Assembly (NCBI GenBank): GCA_016190445.1
Contig: JACPQL010000035.1
Span: forward strand, 1 to 32,273
Direction: 5' to 3'
Source of the DNA: Chloroflexota bacterium
GTDB lineage: Bacteria; Chloroflexota; Dehalococcoidia; Lucifugimonadales; JACPQL01
Length of the DNA: 32,273 nucleotides
The notes below the pieces were generated by a model. That model was not told the DNA's origin, searched no databases, and saw only the letters and a list, made by a program, of their open reading frames with translations. The position numbers and the translations under genes are program-made. Below, one piece after another: positions 1 to 7,889 of the stretch. The first letter of the stretch is position 1. Each line of letters begins with the position of its first letter.

Positions 1-1
1 G

Positions 2-139
2 GAACTGGAGCAGGCCATCCTTGATTACGTCCAGGCGACCAATGCCCAACCTAAGCCCTTCCAATGGACGAAAACGGCTGACCAGATACTCACCACCTTA
101 GCCCAATTTTGTGAGCGAACTCTTGACTCAGGACACTAG
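2..139 (+). pseudogene. IS630-family transposase, C-terminal fragment
   Basis: Reading from base 2, the frame stays open for 45 codons to TAG at 137-139. The protein ends in a typical IS630 transposase tail: a Pro-Lys-Pro-Phe-x-Trp-Thr-Lys-Thr-Ala-Asp stretch, then Ala-x-Phe-Cys-x-Arg and a terminal Ser-Gly-His. The 5' part lies outside the window, so the gene may be complete upstream. No terminal inverted repeat is visible after the stop. The next gene, on the opposite strand, has its stop codon overlapping this one, so the right end of the element is missing or eroded. The family call rests on the tail motif only. Confidence 0.72.
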
Positions 140-642
140 ATACTCATCCTGCTGGCGGCGATGAGCACGGCAAGGACCAGGGCCAGGACGCTGAAGAGTC
201 CCTGGAAGATGGCGGTGTCGCCCAGGAGCAGGGCCACGGTGGCGCTGACCACCACGCCCGAAGCCGCCACTATCTGGAGACCTCGGCCCCGCTTGCGGTT
301 CACACTCAGGCTGACCCCCTCGCCGATTACATAGCCGACGCCTAGCAGGAGCAGCAGGCGGAACCAGAAGAGGAAGGGTAGCGTGCGGAGGGCAAGCACG
401 TCCACAAGCACGATGGCAACGCCGCCCGCTACCCCAAGGAAGAGGGATGCCAGGATGGCCCGAAGGTAGTGGAGCGGGCTTACCTGAAGGGTTGGCACCG
501 GCGCGGGCCGTGCGCACTCCTTGCACCGCACTCCCACCGGGTGCTCGCGGACGCAGCGGAGGCACACCGGCCTGTCACACCGGCCGCAGGTGAGGGCGGT
601 CTCAGTGTCGGGGTGCCAGTGGCAGCGCATGGTGCTGCTCAT
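136..642 (-). CDS. B-box-type zinc finger membrane protein
   Basis: This 168-residue protein starts with a compact Cys/His cluster (C7, H10, C19, C22, C27, C30, H34, C40, C43) in the spacing of a B-box-like zinc finger. Three or four hydrophobic segments follow, from about residue 57 to the end. Similar small proteins, with one zinc finger on the cytoplasmic side of a membrane domain, are common in Chloroflexota; their function is unknown. Its ATG overlaps the plsY stop by 4 nt (ATGA), so translation is probably coupled and it is the last gene of the minus-strand operon. Its stop codon overlaps the stop of the convergent IS630 fragment, so its natural C-terminus may have been replaced by element DNA. 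Confidence 0.75.
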   Translation of the reverse strand: MSSTMRCHWHPDTETALTCGRCDRPVCLRCVREHPVGVRCKECARPAPVPTLQVSPLHYLRAILASLFLGVAGGVAIVLVDVLALRTLPFLFWFRLLLLLGVGYVIGEGVSLSVNRKRGRGLQIVAASGVVVSATVALLLGDTAIFQGLFSVLALVLAVLIAASRMSI

Positions 643-1343
643 GGTGCCCCGCTGTCATCCGGCTTGCGGTAGAGCCATTTCTCTCGCTGGGGAACGTCCC
701 TGTCGTACAGCAGGCGGTTCAGGAGCAGTTGCCTCAGCGGCACAGTGGGAGCGCTTGTGCCTGGGTTTGAGAGGAGGCGTTTGAGGGCGGTGACCGCCAC
801 CAGGCCCAGCATCAGCACCAGAAGTGGAAAGGGGCGACTCTGGAGTCCGCTCCACATGAGCAGCCCGGTCCATACGGGCAGTAGCAGCAGGGAGATGCCC
901 ACCCAAAGCGCAGAGCTTCTGGAGAGACGCCAGCCCACCACGGCCACCGTGGCGAAGAGGGCCAGCTCCACCTGGGCCAGTACCGCCAGTATCCCGATGG
1001 CGGGCGCGACGCCCCTGCCGCCACGGAGCCGCAGGAACGCGGACCAGTTGTGTCCCACCACCGCCATCAGCCCTGCCGCCACCTGCACCCACAGGGAGAG
1101 CCCCAGGACGTATCCGGCAATCCACACCGGGCTGCCCGCCTTGATGAACAGGTCAAAGAGGCCCACCGGAATGATGTACGGCTTGCCCACGTGGACCCAG
1201 ACGTTGGAGCCCCCGAGGTTCCCGCTCCCGTACTGGCGGAGGTCAATTCTCTTTACCAGCCGGCCCAGGATATAGGAGATGGACACCGAGCCGATCAAGT
1301 AGGCGTAGAGCAGCACCAGGGGAATCTGTAGCCATTGTGGCAT
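639..1343 (-). CDS. plsY: Glycerol-3-phosphate acyltransferase PlsY
   Basis: Integral membrane enzyme that transfers an acyl group from acyl-phosphate to glycerol-3-phosphate, the first step of phosphatidate synthesis. At 234 residues it is a little longer than the usual 190-210. Two PlsY signatures are visible: GSGNLGGSNVW at residues 39-49 (family form GSGNxGxTN) and GHNW at 97-100 followed by RLRGGRGVA at 105-113 (family form GHxFPxFLxFKGGKGVAT). Five or more hydrophobic segments surround them. The Thr-to-Ser change in the first motif and Lys-to-Arg changes in the second are conservative. It lies 60 bp downstream of the PHP gene and overlaps the B-box gene by 4 nt, so it probably belongs to the same minus-strand operon. 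Confidence 0.88.
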   Translation of the reverse strand: MPQWLQIPLVLLYAYLIGSVSISYILGRLVKRIDLRQYGSGNLGGSNVWVHVGKPYIIPVGLFDLFIKAGSPVWIAGYVLGLSLWVQVAAGLMAVVGHNWSAFLRLRGGRGVAPAIGILAVLAQVELALFATVAVVGWRLSRSSALWVGISLLLLPVWTGLLMWSGLQSRPFPLLVLMLGLVAVTALKRLLSNPGTSAPTVPLRQLLLNRLLYDRDVPQREKWLYRKPDDSGAP

Positions 1344-1403
1344 TGCCAGCCTGTCCTCTGGGTGTGAAAGGGTAGTCCGACGCTACCAGGCAGGGTGTTC
1401 CAG

Positions 1404-2261
1404 CTACTGCCCTCGGGTTGGAAGGCGCATTCCGACCCGACGCATCAGCTCCTCAGCCAGTTCTAGTGGCGGGCCCAGGTCCCCGGGCGCTGCCTCTTCG
1501 GGGGTGCCGAAGGCGTGGTAGTCGCTGCCGCCGCAGGGCAGCAGGTCGTGGCGGCGAGCCGCCTCGGCCAGCCTGCTCCGCTTCGGCGCCGGGTACTGTG
1601 CGTAGTATACCTCCATGCCCACCAGGCCCGCGGCCTTCAAGCTCACAAGCACTGTGTCCAGTTCGGCCACCTCCGCGGGGTGGGCCAGCACGGGCAACCC
1701 GCCCGTCTCCACCACCAGGCGTACCGCCTCCTCCGGCGTCAGCTTGAGGCGCTCCACGTAGGCGGGGCCGTCTCTTCCTATGTACTTGGTGAAGGCCTCC
1801 GGGATCTGGCTTACGTAGCCCTTCTCCACCATGGCCCGGGCGACGTGGGGCCTTCCCACCGCGCCATCGCCCGCAAGCTCTCTTACCCGCTCCCACTCAA
1901 TGGGCATGCCCAGCTCTGCCAGCTTCTCCACTATGCGCCTGCCCCGCACCTCCCGGCCTTCCCGGAAGCGGCGAAGAGCGTCCTGGAGATGGGGGTCATT
2001 GTAGTTCGAGAGGTAGCCCAGCAGGTGTATCTCACCGCCGGGCACATCGGTGCTCAGCTCCACCCCTGGGATGATGGTAAGCGCAGGATAGCGGTGGGCT
2101 GCCTGCAACGCCTCCTCCATCCCTGCGGTGGTGTCGTGGTCGGTGATGGCCGCCACTCGCAGCCCGCGGGCCGCCAGCATGTCCACCAGGCGGGTGGGGG
2201 AGAGCTGCCCGTCGGAGGCAGTGGTGTGCAGGTGCAGGTCAACCAGCGCGCTAAGGCTCAT
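1404..2261 (-). CDS. PHP-domain phosphoesterase (RNase AM / YciV-like)
   Basis: A 285-residue protein with the complete PHP metal-site signature. DLHLHTTASDG near residues 8-18 supplies H10, H12 and D17; TDHD at about 40-43 supplies the next ligands; an LAHPAE motif lies near residue 190 and GSDYHAFG near 247. The family includes TrpH/YciV enzymes that hydrolyse 3',5'-nucleoside bisphosphates or trim RNA 5' ends. Substrate cannot be read from sequence, but the position directly after the RNA-degradation genes rny and ymdB suits a nucleotide-salvage role. Its start overlaps the ymdB stop by 11 nt, which indicates translational coupling. Confidence 0.85.
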   Translation of the reverse strand: MSLSALVDLHLHTTASDGQLSPTRLVDMLAARGLRVAAITDHDTTAGMEEALQAAHRYPALTIIPGVELSTDVPGGEIHLLGYLSNYNDPHLQDALRRFREGREVRGRRIVEKLAELGMPIEWERVRELAGDGAVGRPHVARAMVEKGYVSQIPEAFTKYIGRDGPAYVERLKLTPEEAVRLVVETGGLPVLAHPAEVAELDTVLVSLKAAGLVGMEVYYAQYPAPKRSRLAEAARRHDLLPCGGSDYHAFGTPEEAAPGDLGPPLELAEELMRRVGMRLPTRGQ

Positions 2262-3039
2262 GGATGTCCACCACCCGGTCCACGCGCTCGATGCGTTGGG
2301 CCAGCCCGGTGGCGTCGTCCATCTCCACCAGCACCGAGTTGAAGTGGACCGAGCTGCCCGAGGCCACCCTGAGGCGGCGTGGCATCCCCAGAGTCATGCG
2401 GGCCAGCACATCCCTGGGGTCGTTGCCGATGATCGAGTCCCTGGGGCCAACCATGCCCACGTCGGTGACGAAGGCAGTGCCCTTGGGGAGGATGCGAGTA
2501 TCGGCTGTGGGCACGTGGGTGTGGGTGCCCACCACCGCACCCACGCGGCCGTCCAGATACCAACCCATGGCCTGCTTTTCGGAGGTGGTCTCGGCGTGAA
2601 AGTCCACCACAACGGCCCGGGGCCGTGGGGCCTCCAGTCCGTCCAGCAGGGCGTCCATAGCGCGGAAGGGGCAGTCCAGCCCGCTGGCGGTGAATGCTCG
2701 CCCCATAGCGTTCACCACCAGCACGTCACCCAGTCGCAGGGACCCTCTCCCCGGCACACCCGGGGGGTAGTTGAGAGGGCGCAGCAAGGGGATCTCGCTC
2801 TCCACCAGTTGCTCCGCCTCTTTCTGGTCCCAGACATGATTGCCGGAGGTTATGACATCTACCCCAGGGCGGAGCAACTCCTGGGCTGTCTCCAGAGTGA
2901 TGCCAAAGCCACCAGCGGAGTTCTCTCCGTTGAGCACCACCAGGTCCGCACTCAACTCGCGGCGCAGGCGGGGCAGCAGCGAGGCGACCGCCCGTCGCCC
3001 CGGCTTCCCCACTACGTCGCCTACAAAAAGGATGCGCAC
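2251..3039 (-). CDS. ymdB: YmdB-family metallophosphoesterase
   Basis: This 262-residue protein matches the YmdB family (2',3'-cyclic nucleotide phosphodiesterase) from end to end. Visible metal-binding motifs are the N-terminal FVGDVVGKPGR (D8), NGENSAGGFGI near residue 37, GNHVWDQKE near 66, VDFHAETTSEK near 145, and the closing GTHTHVPTAD with two metal-ligand histidines. In Bacillus, YmdB lies next to RNase Y and affects RNA turnover and biofilm decisions; the rny-ymdB adjacency is kept here with a 35-bp gap. Length and motifs look intact. Confidence 0.9.
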   Translation of the reverse strand: MRILFVGDVVGKPGRRAVASLLPRLRRELSADLVVLNGENSAGGFGITLETAQELLRPGVDVITSGNHVWDQKEAEQLVESEIPLLRPLNYPPGVPGRGSLRLGDVLVVNAMGRAFTASGLDCPFRAMDALLDGLEAPRPRAVVVDFHAETTSEKQAMGWYLDGRVGAVVGTHTHVPTADTRILPKGTAFVTDVGMVGPRDSIIGNDPRDVLARMTLGMPRRLRVASGSSVHFNSVLVEMDDATGLAQRIERVDRVVDIHEP

Positions 3040-3074
3040 GCCTCTAGGTCTCTCGTTGTGTCTGGGATAGGTAT

Positions 3075-4604
3075 CTACTTGGCGTACTCCACGGCGCGGG
3101 TTTCCCTGATGACGGTGACCTTGATCTGGCCCGGATAGACCAGGTTCTCCTGTATCTTCTTGACGATGTCCCTGGCCAGGGTGGCGGCGGCCACGTCGTC
3201 CACGTCTTCAGGTTTCACTATTATACGCACTTCCCGCCCCGCGTGTATGGCGAAGCACTTCTCTACGCCCGGGAAGCTACTGGCCGCCTGCTCCAGCGCC
3301 TCCAGCCGCTTGACGTAGTGTTCCAGGGTGTCCTTGCGCGCCCCCGGCCTGGCGGCGCTGATGGCATCGGCGGCGACCACCAGGAACGCCTCCACCGACC
3401 CCATCTCCTCGTCATGGTGTTCCATTATGGCCTGCAACACCTCGTTAGGCAGCCCGTAGCGGCGTGCTACATCGGCGCCGATCTCGGCGTGGGGTCCCTC
3501 TACCTCGTGGGTCAGGGCCTTGCCTATGTCGTGGAGCAGGCCTCCTGCCTTGGCCACCTGTATATTGGCCCCTATCTCCGCCGCCATCATCCCTGCCAGC
3601 AGGGACACCTCCACGCAGTGTTTCAGCACGTTCTCTCCATAGCTGTACCGGAACTTGAGCCGGCCCAGAAGGCGTACAAGCTCCGGGTTGAGCCCCTGAA
3701 CGCCGGCTTCAAAGACGGCCTTTTCTCCCTCCTGGCGGATGATCTCCTCCACCTCTTTCTGGGCCTTGACCACCATCTCCTCTATACGAGCGGGGTGGAT
3801 ACGGCCGTCCGTTATGAGTTTGGTGACGGCCAGGCGTGCCACCTCCCGACGCACCGGATCGAAGCAGGAGAGGGTCACTGCCTCCGGGGTATCGTCAATG
3901 ATCAGGTCCACGCCTGTGGCGGCCTCCAGGGCCCGGATGTTGCGCCCCTCGCGGCCAATAAGGCGCCCCTTCATGTCGTCGCTGGGCAGCGGGACCACCG
4001 AGGTGGTGGTCTCCGACACTACATCCGAGGCGAGGCGCTGGATGGCCAGCGTGACTATCTTTCGTGCCTTCTGGTCCGCGTCCTGCTTGAATTCCTGCTC
4101 TATCTCCTGGTAACGGCGGCCCAGCTCGTGCTTCATATCGGCCTCAGCCCTGGCCATGATCTGGGTCCTGGCCTCCGCCATGCTGAGGTTGGCCACCGCC
4201 TCAAGTTGCCTCTGTTGGTCGGCGGCCAGCTTTTCTACCTGCTCCTGGGTCCGCGCAATCTCCTGCTCTCTCTCGGCCAGTGCGTGTTCTTTTCTGTCCA
4301 AGCCCTCCTGACGCTTGTCCAGCGCCTGGTCCCTGTTGGCCAGGCGGCTCTCCAGTCTCTGGACCTCCCGCCTTCGTTCCTTGAGTTCGTTTTCGGCGCC
4401 GACGCGAATTCGCAGGGCCTCTTCCTTGGCCTCCAGCGCCATGGCCTTCTTTTGTTCCTCCGCCTCTCGGAGGATGCCGGCCGCTTTCTGTTCCGCCCCT
4501 TTGAGCCCGCGGCTTGCCAGCAAGGCGCGCAGCAGGTAGCCTAGTGCAGCCCCTGTGCCCAGGCCGGCGAGAGCCGCCCCGAGAATCAGTCCCATGGTCT
4601 CCAC
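3075..4604 (-). CDS. rny: Ribonuclease Y
   Basis: Membrane-anchored endoribonuclease that starts bulk mRNA decay in bacteria lacking RNase E. The 509-residue protein has the expected order: one N-terminal membrane segment (about residues 5-30); a long charged coiled coil (about 35-190) rich in Glu, Lys, Arg and Gln; a KH RNA-binding domain with [15 protein letters not shown] near 213-227; and an HD domain with HDIGKA near residue 358 as the catalytic metal site. The C-terminal part ends with the usual [10 protein letters not shown]-type tail. It lies 74 bp downstream of recX and upstream of ymdB, the conserved recA-recX-rny-ymdB order. No broken motif was seen. Confidence 0.96.
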   Translation of the reverse strand: METMGLILGAALAGLGTGAALGYLLRALLASRGLKGAEQKAAGILREAEEQKKAMALEAKEEALRIRVGAENELKERRREVQRLESRLANRDQALDKRQEGLDRKEHALAEREQEIARTQEQVEKLAADQQRQLEAVANLSMAEARTQIMARAEADMKHELGRRYQEIEQEFKQDADQKARKIVTLAIQRLASDVVSETTTSVVPLPSDDMKGRLIGREGRNIRALEAATGVDLIIDDTPEAVTLSCFDPVRREVARLAVTKLITDGRIHPARIEEMVVKAQKEVEEIIRQEGEKAVFEAGVQGLNPELVRLLGRLKFRYSYGENVLKHCVEVSLLAGMMAAEIGANIQVAKAGGLLHDIGKALTHEVEGPHAEIGADVARRYGLPNEVLQAIMEHHDEEMGSVEAFLVVAADAISAARPGARKDTLEHYVKRLEALEQAASSFPGVEKCFAIHAGREVRIIVKPEDVDDVAAATLARDIVKKIQENLVYPGQIKVTVIRETRAVEYAK

Positions 4605-4678
4605 GGGAGTTCACCGTCCTTTCCTTAGATTCAGTTCCAGATTGTTTTCTTGACTGCCCCGTCCGCGCACCGTGGACT

Positions 4679-5212
4679 TTAGGCCGTGTTCGGGCCAGGT
4701 TCCGGGGCACTCTGATGTATTTCTTGTCCCTCCGCCCACAGGTGACGGAGGGTGCGCCGCACCACGGCCTCTCCAAAGCCCCGACGTGCCAGGTACGGCC
4801 CCACCTTGCGACTAAAGGTTGAATAGTCCACTTGGCCCAGACGCCGGGCGTAGTGGGTCGCCAGGCGCAAGGCTGTCGAGTCGTCGTCCAGGCCCACCAC
4901 GGCCTGATCCGCCATCTCCCGGGAGACGCCCTTCCCGACAATCTCAGCCCGTACCAAGGCGGCGCTCCTGGGGTGGGTGCGCAGGCGCATCTCCGCCCAG
5001 AAGCGGGCGAAGGCGCTATCGTCGAGCAGGCCCTCTCGCTCCAGTTGGGCAACTGCCTCCCCGGCCAGTCCTTGGGGGAAGCGGCGACCAAGCTTCTGCG
5101 CCAACTCGGCCACGCTGCGCGGGCGCGCCGCCAGATAGCGCAGCGCCAGCGCTCGGGCCTGCTGTATCAGGTCGTGCTGACTTGGGGAAAGATCAGACAC
5201 GGGACTTGCCAC
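4679..5212 (-). CDS. recX: Regulatory protein RecX
   Basis: A 177-residue protein with the three-helix repeats of RecX, which caps RecA filaments and limits their extension. Diagnostic stretches are the N-terminal LRYLAARPRSVAELAQKL, the central LEREGLLDDSAFARFW, and a VRAEIVGKGVS segment before the last repeat. It follows recA by 55 bp on the same strand, the usual arrangement in which recX is expressed by read-through from the recA promoter. Length is normal for the family. Confidence 0.92.
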   Translation of the reverse strand: MASPVSDLSPSQHDLIQQARALALRYLAARPRSVAELAQKLGRRFPQGLAGEAVAQLEREGLLDDSAFARFWAEMRLRTHPRSAALVRAEIVGKGVSREMADQAVVGLDDDSTALRLATHYARRLGQVDYSTFSRKVGPYLARRGFGEAVVRRTLRHLWAEGQEIHQSAPEPGPNTA

Positions 5213-5267
5213 CGCCCTTTCAGGCTAGCGGCGGGTGAGAGGCGAGGTCGGGGAGAAGGGGTGCCTG

Positions 5268-6296
5268 CTACTGGGCCGTCTCGTCTGCGGCGACTGCGGC
5301 GGGCACCTTTGCCGTGGCCGCGGTGGTCCGGAGTTGTCCCTCTAGCTCTTGCAACAACTGAGGGTTCTGGCAAAGGAACTCTCTGGCTGCCTCGCGGCCC
5401 TGGCCCAGGCGAACGTCGCCGCAGGAATAGAATGCGCCGGCCTTGCGAACAAGCCCCACGCTGGTGGCTATGTCCAGCACGTCGCCTTCCTTCGATACGC
5501 CACGGTTGAACAGGATGTCGAACTCGGCCTGCCGGAAGGGGGGAGCCAGCTTGTTCTTCACCACCCGGGCCCGCACCCGGGTGCCTATGACCTCCGTCCC
5601 CTGTTTGATGGAGTCTACTCTTCGCAGGTCAATGCGCACAGAGCTGTAGAACTTGAGGGCCCTTCCGCCGGGCGTCACCTCGGGGTTGCCGAAGACCACG
5701 CCCACCTTCTCCCGTAGCTGGTTCACGAAGACCACAGCAGTATGGGAGCGATTGATGGCGGAGGTGAGCTTTCGCAAGGCCTGGGACATGAGTCTGGCTT
5801 GTAAACCCATATGGGCGTCGCCCATGTCGCCCTCTAGCTCTGCCCGCGGCACCAGTGCCGCCACACTGTCCACCACCACCACGTCCACGGCGCCGCTTCG
5901 GACCAAGTACTCCACAATCTCCAGGGCCTGCTCCGCCGTGTCGGGCTGGGAGACCAGAAGTTTCTCCACATTCACTCCGCAGCGAGCGGCGTAGGTCGGG
6001 TCCAGGGCGTTCTCGGTGTCTATGTACGCCGCTTCACCCCCTGTGCGCTGGGCCTCGGCGATGATGTGGTGACAGAGGGTGGACTTGCCCGACGACTCTG
6101 CGCCGTACACCTCAGTCACTCGCCCGCGGGGAACTCCACCAATCCCCAGGGCCAAGTCCAGGGAGATGGACCCTGTAGGTATGGCGGCCACGCTTGCCAA
6201 TTCGGTTGCTTTGCCCAGCCGCATGACGGCACCACGACCGAACTGACGCTCGATCTGGCTCAAAGCCAACTCCAGCGCCTTTTCCTTCTCGGTCAC
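5268..6296 (-). CDS. recA: Recombinase RecA
   Basis: DNA strand-exchange ATPase and SOS co-protease. The 342-residue product shows the full RecA core: [12 protein letters not shown] near 44-54; Walker [10 protein letters not shown] at 65-73 (most RecA proteins have GPESSGKTT, so Pro-to-Ala and Thr-to-Ser variants here); the Walker B region [20 protein letters not shown]; the L2 loop with [20 protein letters not shown]; and a short C-terminal tail less acidic than in proteobacteria. The start is a GTG at 6294-6296, which gives the standard [13 protein letters not shown]-terminus. An extended -10 promoter lies about 40 bp upstream. No LexA operator of a known type was recognised. Confidence 0.97.
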   Translation of the reverse strand: MTEKEKALELALSQIERQFGRGAVMRLGKATELASVAAIPTGSISLDLALGIGGVPRGRVTEVYGAESSGKSTLCHHIIAEAQRTGGEAAYIDTENALDPTYAARCGVNVEKLLVSQPDTAEQALEIVEYLVRSGAVDVVVVDSVAALVPRAELEGDMGDAHMGLQARLMSQALRKLTSAINRSHTAVVFVNQLREKVGVVFGNPEVTPGGRALKFYSSVRIDLRRVDSIKQGTEVIGTRVRARVVKNKLAPPFRQAEFDILFNRGVSKEGDVLDIATSVGLVRKAGAFYSCGDVRLGQGREAAREFLCQNPQLLQELEGQLRTTAATAKVPAAVAADETAQ

Positions 6297-6337
6297 GCGA
6301 CTATACCTCGCCTCTTCTTGTGCCGCTGCTCGATGGC

Positions 6338-6346
6338 ATCATAGCA
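6338..6346 (-). promoter_or_regulatory. Probable recA promoter (extended -10)
   Basis: On the minus strand this reads TGCTATGAT: a TGn extension fused to a near-consensus -10 hexamer, 42 bp before the recA GTG. No good -35 box is seen. A GGTTAGGTTAGG tandem repeat sits just upstream (about 6347-6360) and may be a protein-binding site. Confidence 0.5.
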
Positions 6347-6458
6347 TACCTAACCTAACCCAACAAGAGCCGCGTGGCCAGCACGTTCTTTGGGGGTTTG
6401 AGCCCACCGGCGCGGCTTTACTTGCCTTACAGCCTGACCGGAGACCTTTGCAGCGACC

Positions 6459-6467
6459 TGCTATAAT
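6459..6467 (+). promoter_or_regulatory. tRNA-Pro promoter (extended -10)
   Basis: TGCTATAAT is a perfect extended -10 element (hexamer TATAAT at 6462-6467). The predicted start near 6474 lies about 12 bp before the mature tRNA 5' end. There is no convincing -35 box, as expected for extended -10 promoters. Confidence 0.65.
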
Positions 6468-6485
6468 GGGGCCGCACTTCACTGG

Positions 6486-6562
6486 CGGGGAGTAGCGCAG
6501 CCCGGTAGCGCGCCACGTTCGGGACGTGGAGGTCGCGGGTTCAAGTCCCGCCTCCCCGACCA
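6486..6562 (+). tRNA. tRNA-Pro (anticodon CGG)
   Basis: A full 77-nt cloverleaf can be folded by hand. The acceptor stem CGGGGAG pairs with CTCCCCG, and the D-arm has GCGC pairing with GCGC. The anticodon stem CCACG/CGTGG holds the loop TTCGGGA, giving anticodon CGG for proline codon CCG. The T-arm is GCGGG/CCCGC around TTCAAGT. The 3' end ACCA is encoded in the DNA. The initial C1 is typical of bacterial tRNA-Pro. Confidence 0.96.
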
Positions 6563-6603
6563 TCCGCTTGACCTGTCGTGTCCCAGAGGCAGGATGGTGG
6601 GCG

Positions 6604-6891
6604 ATGTGCAACCGTTTCGTATGGCAGGTGCCAGCGCTCAGGGAAAACCCGGTGGTGGCCAGCGGTGCCTGCGGCGCTATGGCCGCGCGCGACGCCATTA
6701 TGGCAAGCCTGGCGCGGGTGCCGGGGGTTAGCCGGGTCGTCGCGGATGACATCGGGGGCACGGTGGAGGTCTGGCTAGACCCCTCAAGCGATGCTCTTGC
6801 AGCCGTGGCGGGGATGCTCTCCCATTTGGGCTATCCGCCAGAGGGCCAGGCCACGCTGGTTGCTGGTCCCTCTCGTGCAGGGAGAGCTTAA
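6604..6891 (+). CDS. Small hypothetical protein, possible HMA-like fold
   Basis: An ATG at 6604 opens a 95-residue frame, 42 bp after the tRNA. Residues from about 26 to 80 follow the beta-alpha-beta-beta-alpha-beta rhythm of heavy-metal-associated domains: a Gly/Cys/Ala-rich turn, a helix with a [10 protein letters not shown] pattern, a VEVWLDP strand, and a second helix ending in GYPPEG. The CxxC metal motif is missing; only one cysteine (C23) lies near where it would be. The ribosome-binding site is weak (GGTGGGC). It could be read-through from the tRNA promoter. The alternative is a chance ORF; the HMA-like pattern is the main argument for a gene. Confidence 0.45.
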   Translation: MCNRFVWQVPALRENPVVASGACGAMAARDAIMASLARVPGVSRVVADDIGGTVEVWLDPSSDALAAVAGMLSHLGYPPEGQATLVAGPSRAGRA

Positions 6892-6938
6892 AGAGCGGGG
6901 GAGCTGCGCCCCGGTCTTCGGGCGAGCGAATGCTGGCG

Positions 6939-7127
6939 TCAGGAGGGGCGGCGAGGGTCGTCCCGGGGCTGGAATATGGAGCCCTCTCCTGGGAGGTCGT
7001 TGGGGGTCGGTCGCGGCACCCTTGAAGGACCGGCGCCCCGGCGGAACAGGCCCCAGGCCAGCGCCGCAAGGGTCCCCAGGGCTGTCTTCCGAACAAAATC
7101 TCGCCGTCGAAGCTGACGTTGCCTCAA
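6939..7127 (-). CDS. 62-residue protein with twin-arginine leader
   Basis: A TTG start at 7125-7127 is preceded on the minus strand by a strong purine-rich site (AGAGGGGG, about 6 nt spacing). The peptide begins with an RRRDFVRK twin-arginine motif near residues 7-14, then a hydrophobic run (TALGTLAALAWGLF), i.e. a Tat signal or membrane anchor. About 33 mostly polar, Pro/Arg-rich residues follow, then TGA. A perfect extended -10 promoter lies about 65 bp upstream. It is either a very small Tat-exported or Tat-anchored protein, or the surviving leader of a larger exported protein lost by deletion. No known mature domain is recognised. Confidence 0.5.
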   Translation of the reverse strand: MRQRQLRRRDFVRKTALGTLAALAWGLFRRGAGPSRVPRPTPNDLPGEGSIFQPRDDPRRPS

Positions 7128-7191
7128 GCTGTTCCCCCTCTTTCCGGCCCCCCTGGCCGGAGCGGTCGGTCACGTGAGAGTTAGCCAACCC

Positions 7192-7200
7192 ATTATAGCA
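7192..7200 (-). promoter_or_regulatory. Extended -10 promoter for the Tat-leader ORF
   Basis: The minus strand reads TGCTATAAT, identical to the tRNA-Pro promoter element. The expected start is near 7185, giving a leader of about 58 nt that contains a CCGGCC/GGCCGG hairpin (7149-7165) before the ribosome-binding site. Confidence 0.5.
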
Positions 7201-7210
7201 AGGGTCTCAA

Positions 7211-7282
7211 GAAAGGGTAATGGAGGACGGGGGTGTACTCCCTACCGAGAAGAGTAGGGTCACCCTACACGAAAGGGTAGTG
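7211..7282 (+). promoter_or_regulatory. Operator-like GGGTA repeats upstream of the ACIII operon
   Basis: A 12-bp sequence, GAAAGGGTARTG, occurs at 7211-7222 and 7271-7282, exactly 60 bp apart with one mismatch. Between them lies a perfect inverted repeat, GTAGGGT-C-ACCCTAC (7254-7268), and a further inverted copy, TCCCTACC (7239-7246). The cluster ends 8 bp before a TTGACA -35 box, where an activator would bind. The regulator is not identifiable. Confidence 0.5.
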
Positions 7283-7290
7283 AAAAGGGC

Positions 7291-7319
7291 TTGACAGCAA
7301 CGTGTGGGCATAGTAGTTT
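7291..7319 (+). promoter_or_regulatory. Probable ACIII operon promoter
   Basis: TTGACA (7291-7296) is a consensus -35 box. After exactly 17 bp comes TAGTTT (7314-7319), which keeps the three most conserved -10 bases. The start would be near 7326, leaving a leader of about 137 nt before the first gene. The weak -10 fits a promoter that needs an activator at the adjacent repeats. Confidence 0.5.
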
Positions 7320-7462
7320 TCATTACCATTGTGCATGTCGTAACTATCTAGAGATGGGCGGTGGGGCCAGGCTCCGCGGCGGCGCCCCGGCTGTGGTGCC
7401 TTCGGTGGAGTGAGGTCATAGGCTGACGCGAGGACATCGGGCTAGCGAGGGGAAGCGCCAGT

Positions 7463-7765
7463 ATGCCGGACCCGCAGTTCATCACCAGTGCAGACTGGAA
7501 CAACCTGGGCAGGCTCCTCACGATGCTGTGGCTCTTTGTTGCAGCCGTGGTGGGCCTCGCTGGCTCCTTCCTGCTCGCCCACGCCGTTATCCCCTCTCTG
7601 CTCACTACAGGTGAGCTGGAAGAGTGGACGCCGCGGCTCCAGCGACTCCGGCCAGTCCTGTACGCCGCGGCTATTCTGTTCCTGGTCCTGGCGGCTGTGA
7701 TATTGGCCATTGCCACAGACCTGACCCACAACGTCGCCAGGATATACGATCGCTGGTGGTTCTAG
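7463..7765 (+). CDS. Small two-helix membrane protein heading the ACIII operon
   Basis: A 100-residue protein with two strong hydrophobic segments (about residues 17-43 and 65-87), joined by a charged, Pro-containing loop and ending in RIYDRWWF. It is the first reading frame downstream of the operon promoter and lies 124 bp before actA on the same strand. Its closest analogy in role is the small accessory subunits (ActG, ActH) reported for purified ACIII complexes, but sequence identity to them cannot be claimed. It may be an extra subunit or an assembly factor. The start ATG has a GAGGGGAAG site about 8 nt upstream. Confidence 0.7.
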   Translation: MPDPQFITSADWNNLGRLLTMLWLFVAAVVGLAGSFLLAHAVIPSLLTTGELEEWTPRLQRLRPVLYAAAILFLVLAAVILAIATDLTHNVARIYDRWWF

Positions 7766-7889
7766 CGGTTAGCGCCGCGCTCCCTGCAAAGCGAAGCAAG
7801 GTGGCGGCGTTCACGTTCTCGGGCCATCGTAGTCGGGTCGGCGCTCAGCCCCTGGGGGCAGCCTGCCTCCAGCGATAAGGTGAGGGGAG

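Noticed and set aside
6784-7188. 134-residue minus-strand frame overlapping the Tat-leader ORF
   Set aside because: It begins directly at the predicted transcription start without a ribosome-binding site, has no hydrophobic or domain pattern, and is out of frame with the Tat-leader peptide.
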